From the NCBI RefSeq assembly GCF_014302995.1, contig NZ_CP060295.1, positions 4,517,501-4,581,500 of the forward strand: DNA of 64,000 nt, read 5' to 3'. The position numbers and the translations under genes are program-made. Below the pieces are notes generated by a model. The model did no database searches, was not told the origin of the DNA, and worked only from the letters and a program-made list of their open reading frames with translations. Below are positions 61,150 through 64,000 of this stretch, piece after piece. The DNA is from Variovorax sp. PAMC26660 (GTDB taxonomy: Bacteria; Pseudomonadota; Gammaproteobacteria; Burkholderiales; Burkholderiaceae_C). Position 1 is the stretch's first letter. Each line of letters starts with the position of its first letter.

Positions 61150-62247
61150 ATGGAAGATCTGACCCTAACTGTCGGCGGCCGTGAGCTGACCGGCTGGACC
61201 GAAGTGCGCGTGACGCGCGGCATTGAGCGCTGTCCCTCGGACTTCGAGATCGGCATGACCGAGCTGTATCCGGGCCAGGCCGAGGCTTTCGTTGTGCAGC
61301 CGGGCGATGCCTGCACGGTGAAACTAGGCGACGACCTGGTGCTGACAGGGCACATCGACCGCGCGAACTATTCAATCTCTCCAGGCCAACATGCCGTGAC
61401 CATCGTGGGCCGCAGCAACTGTGCCGACCTGGTGGACTGCTCGGCGGAATGGCCCGGCGGCCAGATCAGCGGGGCCGACGCACTCGGGATCGCGCAGAAG
61501 TTGGCGCAGCCCTACGGCATCACCGTTTCGGCGCCTGGCAGCAAGGGCGTGCAGGTCGCGCAGTTCAACCTGATGATCGGCGAGACGGCCTTCGAGATCA
61601 TCGAGCGCGTGTGCCGCTACGGTGCCCTGCTGGCATATGACCAGCCAGATGGCAACTTGTTGCTGGCCCAAGCCGCGAAGGTCGTGGCCGCCAGCGGCTT
61701 CACCGAGGGCGAGAACGTGCAGTTCGCATCCATGTCCTTCTCCAGCGATCAGCGCTTTTCCGACTATCAGTGCTTCATGCAAAGCATGGACGTGCTGGGC
61801 GACATCGGGGAGGGCGGCAATCTCCTGGCCACAGCAAAGGACCCCGGAATGCTGCGGCACCGGCTGCGCATGATCATTTCCGAGTCGCCCGGCGGCGGTC
61901 TGGACTTCGCGCAGAAGCGCGTGACGTGGGAGGCCAACCGCCGCATTGGCCGTTCCGCGCAGCTGCACGTGGTGACCGATGGCTGGCGCGACGGTGCTGG
62001 TGCGCTGTGGACCCCCAACACGCTGGTGCCTTTGTCGTTGCCAACCCTGAAGTGCGGAAGCGAAGACGAAAAGGCGGTTTGGCTGATCACTGAGGTGGCC
62101 TATCGCCGCGACAACGCGGGCACGAAGTGCGGGCTGACCGTCATGCGGCCCGAGGCGTTCCTGCCGCTTCCCATCATCCAACTGCCGACCTTCGCAGACA
62201 TCCCTGTGAATCCCGGCATCGGCTGGGGCAATGAGGTGCGAAATTGA
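61150..62247 (+). CDS. Baseplate hub protein (Mu GpP / gp44-like)
   Basis: 365 residues: EDLTLTVGGRELTGWTEVRV, CPSDFEIGMTELYPGQAEAF and ISPGQHAVTIVGRSNCADLV followed by DCSAEW. This is the classic GpP pattern related to the gp27-like hub fold. It forms the centre of the baseplate below the tube and carries the spike. It starts 4 bases after the previous stop and overlaps the spike gene by four bases. Confidence 0.93.
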   Translation: MEDLTLTVGGRELTGWTEVRVTRGIERCPSDFEIGMTELYPGQAEAFVVQPGDACTVKLGDDLVLTGHIDRANYSISPGQHAVTIVGRSNCADLVDCSAEWPGGQISGADALGIAQKLAQPYGITVSAPGSKGVQVAQFNLMIGETAFEIIERVCRYGALLAYDQPDGNLLLAQAAKVVAASGFTEGENVQFASMSFSSDQRFSDYQCFMQSMDVLGDIGEGGNLLATAKDPGMLRHRLRMIISESPGGGLDFAQKRVTWEANRRIGRSAQLHVVTDGWRDGAGALWTPNTLVPLSLPTLKCGSEDEKAVWLITEVAYRRDNAGTKCGLTVMRPEAFLPLPIIQLPTFADIPVNPGIGWGNEVRN

Positions 62248-62921
62248 ACGAAGAGATCAAGAAGCTGTGGCGGCGCGTGCAGCTGGTGGTCAGTCGCGGC
62301 CGCATCACGACCACTGACGACAGCGGAGCGGTGCAGAAGGTGCAGATCCAGATCGGAGAGCTCGAAACGCGCGACACCACGCCGCGCGTCGCTGAATACG
62401 GCTTCACGTCGAACCCGCTGCCCGGATGCCACGGCGTGGTGATCTTCGTGGGCGGCGATCGGTCGAACGGCGTGATCATTGGCACGAACGACCAGACCGC
62501 GCGCCTGAAGAATCTAAAACCGGGCGAGGTAGCGATCTACGACGACCAGGGACAGTCGATTTGGCTCAAGCGCACTGGCATTGAAGTCGACGGGGCAGGG
62601 TTGCCCATGCTCTTCCACAACACGCCATCGATCACGTTCAAGGTCGGCAACTTCGTGCGCTTTGAGACGCCGCGGGTTGAGACCACGCAGTTGCTGCAGT
62701 CGATGCAGTTGACGACAGGCGGCGTATCCGGCGGCGTTGGTCTTCCCATCGCCGCGATGACCAACGGGACGATCAATTTCAACAACGTTGCTTCCAACTA
62801 CCAGAGCTGCACCACAACTTACGTCGGCAGCACGATCACATCGGACGGCCACATCATCGACCACCGCGAGACGCACAGCGGAGTCCAGACTGGTCCCAAC
62901 AACACTGGGCAGAGCGTATGA
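62244..62921 (+). CDS. Baseplate spike protein (Mu gp45-like)
   Basis: 225 residues. N-terminal OB-fold-like region LWRRVQLVVSRGRITTTDDS with RDTTPRVAEYGFTSNPLPGC and HGVVIFVGGDRSNGVIIGTN, then a beta-helical spike body rich in Gly/Thr/Asn. It is the membrane-piercing tip (Mu gp45). The expected tip metal-binding HxH could correspond to DGHIIDHRETHSG near the C-terminus. Confidence 0.9.
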   Translation: MNEEIKKLWRRVQLVVSRGRITTTDDSGAVQKVQIQIGELETRDTTPRVAEYGFTSNPLPGCHGVVIFVGGDRSNGVIIGTNDQTARLKNLKPGEVAIYDDQGQSIWLKRTGIEVDGAGLPMLFHNTPSITFKVGNFVRFETPRVETTQLLQSMQLTTGGVSGGVGLPIAAMTNGTINFNNVASNYQSCTTTYVGSTITSDGHIIDHRETHSGVQTGPNNTGQSV

Positions 62922-63364
62922 GCGATACCACCACTGTCTGGGTGCCTGCGCTCGGGCGCGGCGACTGGGTGCTGCAGGGGGCAGACCTGCAGACTGGCGA
63001 CGACCTGATCACGGCCGTGCTCATCAGTCTGTTCACCGACCGCATCGCGAACGAGGACGACGAGATCCCTGACGGCACCAGCGACCCGCGCGGCTGGTGG
63101 GCCGACGCCGGCGAGCGCTACCCCATCGGCTCGCGCCTGTGGCTGCTCTCGCGTGAGAAACAAACGAACGACACCGCCACGCGGGCCCGGGACTACATCG
63201 TCGAGTCGCTGCAGTGGCTGATCGACGACGGCGTGGTCGCGCGGTTCGACGTCGACGTGGCTTGGGTTGCGCAGAGCAATCTCGGCGCCCAGATCGTTGC
63301 CAACCGAGTCGACGGTACCACCGTCGCAATGAACTTCGCCTCTGTCTGGCAAGGAATCAACTGA
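62918..63364 (+). CDS. Baseplate wedge protein (Mu gp46-like)
   Basis: 148 residues: GDWVLQGADLQTGDDLITAV, LFTDRIANEDDEIPDGTSDP with RGWWADAGERYPIGSRLWLL. This is the GpW/gp25-like Mu gp46 family that links the inner baseplate to the sheath. Four-base overlap with the spike gene; its stop touches the next ATG (TGATG). Confidence 0.93.
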   Translation: MSDTTTVWVPALGRGDWVLQGADLQTGDDLITAVLISLFTDRIANEDDEIPDGTSDPRGWWADAGERYPIGSRLWLLSREKQTNDTATRARDYIVESLQWLIDDGVVARFDVDVAWVAQSNLGAQIVANRVDGTTVAMNFASVWQGIN

Positions 63365-64000
63365 TGCCGTACTCCCGACCAAAGCTCAGCGAGCTGAAGA
63401 ACCTGGTGGCGCGCGACATTGAGTCGTCGCTACCAGGCGCTGACGCATTGCTGCGGTTCTCCAACATCGGCGCCACGGGCAACGCCCAAGCCAACCTCTC
63501 ACACTTGCATTATGGCTATCTCGACTGGATCGCGCAGCAGGCAGTGCCGTGGACTGCAACCGGTGAATTCCTCGAAGCGTGGGCCGGCCTGAAGGGCGTG
63601 ATTCGCAAGGCAACGGCGCAAGCCAGTGGCAGCGCATCGTTTCCCGGCGTGATTGGGACTGTGCTGCCGGCCGGCACTTCGATCGTCCGCGGCGACGGCC
63701 TCACTTACACGTCGAACGCCGACGCCACGGTCGACGGTACCGGTTTCGTGACCGTGGTGGCGACCGCAGTTTCGGACCCCGCGGGCCTCGTGGGCGCCAA
63801 CGGCAATGCGGCGGTCGGTGTAGTCCTCACGCTGGGCGCATCCATCCCTGGCATCCAATCTGGCGGCGTTGCTGCCACTGCGTTCACCGGGGGCGCGGAC
63901 GTTGAGCAAGACGACAGCTTGCGCACACGCATGCTCGCGGCCTACCAGAAGCCTCCGCAAGGGGGCAGCGCAGACGACTATGTGAAATGGGCGACGGCTG
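63364..64000 (+). CDS. Baseplate protein J-like (Mu gp47-like), 3' partial
   Basis: The frame is open from the ATG at 63364 to the window end (212 codons). The visible part has PYSRPKLSELKNLVARDIES, GYLDWIAQQAVPWTATGEFL and the baseplate J motif GGADVEQDDSLRTRMLAAYQ, then KPPQGGSADDYVKWA. It is a wedge protein joining hub and tail fibres. Tail fibre and later genes are outside the window. Confidence 0.92.
   Translation, partial: MPYSRPKLSELKNLVARDIESSLPGADALLRFSNIGATGNAQANLSHLHYGYLDWIAQQAVPWTATGEFLEAWAGLKGVIRKATAQASGSASFPGVIGTVLPAGTSIVRGDGLTYTSNADATVDGTGFVTVVATAVSDPAGLVGANGNAAVGVVLTLGASIPGIQSGGVAATAFTGGADVEQDDSLRTRMLAAYQKPPQGGSADDYVKWATA

Overview
The window looks like a GC-rich betaproteobacterial chromosome, most probably Variovorax or a close member of the Comamonadaceae. 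The reasons are the tmRNA tag ANDERFALAA, an AroA-Cmk fusion, the order gyrA/serC/pheA/tyrA/aroA-cmk/rpsA/ihfB/lapAB, a glutamine at GyrA position 83, and a hairpin-rich intergenic element of a kind I recall from this family. The identification rests on recognition only; no search was run.

Layout, 1-31 kb. (a) 1-6094 (+): a molybdenum hydroxylase cluster of the CO-dehydrogenase-like form II type. It holds a partial large subunit, the FAD subunit, a MoxR ATPase, a VWA protein (CoxE-like), CoxG and XdhC/CoxI. (b) 6122-12269 (-): a six-gene overlapping Mrp-type Na+/H+ antiporter operon (G, F, E, D, C and fused A/B as read along the + strand), preceded on the same strand by a FluC/CrcB fluoride channel. 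(c) 12885-15678 (-): a DctPQM TRAP transporter. (d) 15892-30747 (+): an STN/TonB-C protein, an ECF sigma factor and a FecR-like regulator. This matches the architecture of the Pseudomonas VreA-VreI-VreR (PUMA3) cell-surface signalling system. It is followed by a small outer-membrane protein and a giant (about 3.8 thousand residue) two-partner-secretion adhesin; no TpsB is visible.

Layout, 31-46 kb. A ComEA-like protein is followed by the core mixed-function supraoperon on the minus strand (gyrA, DUF2059, serC, pheA, tyrA, aroA-cmk, rpsA, ihfB, lapA, lapB). Divergent from it are ompA, ubiG and gph, and then the tmRNA gene ssrA at 45950-46336.

Layout, 46.4-64 kb. A prophage sits against the 3' end of ssrA: integrase, excisionase, a C5 cytosine methyltransferase, a DUF1643 protein and small unknowns on the minus strand, then a late region on the plus strand. 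The head module is lambda-like (portal, S49 protease, scaffold-like protein, decoration protein D, major capsid protein E). The tail module is Mu-like and contractile (sheath, tube, frameshifted chaperone, tape measure with lysozyme domain, gpN, gpP, gp45, gp46, gp47). The portal gene has lost its 5' end and is joined directly to the early genes; terminase, repressor and replication genes are missing at this point, so the element looks deleted and defective.

Most interesting points: the methyltransferase gene overlaps, over almost its whole length, a second frame carrying the WPRSG/LPTPT pattern I recall from phage proteins; the prophage deletion junction near 49.8 kb; the Vre-like signalling locus beside a giant adhesin with an EF-hand-like loop; a T-TTT-TTG slippery site in the tail chaperone; helically phased TTCGCAC repeats between ssrA and the integrase; and hairpin-plus-T-run leaders directly before the capsid, sheath and ompA genes.
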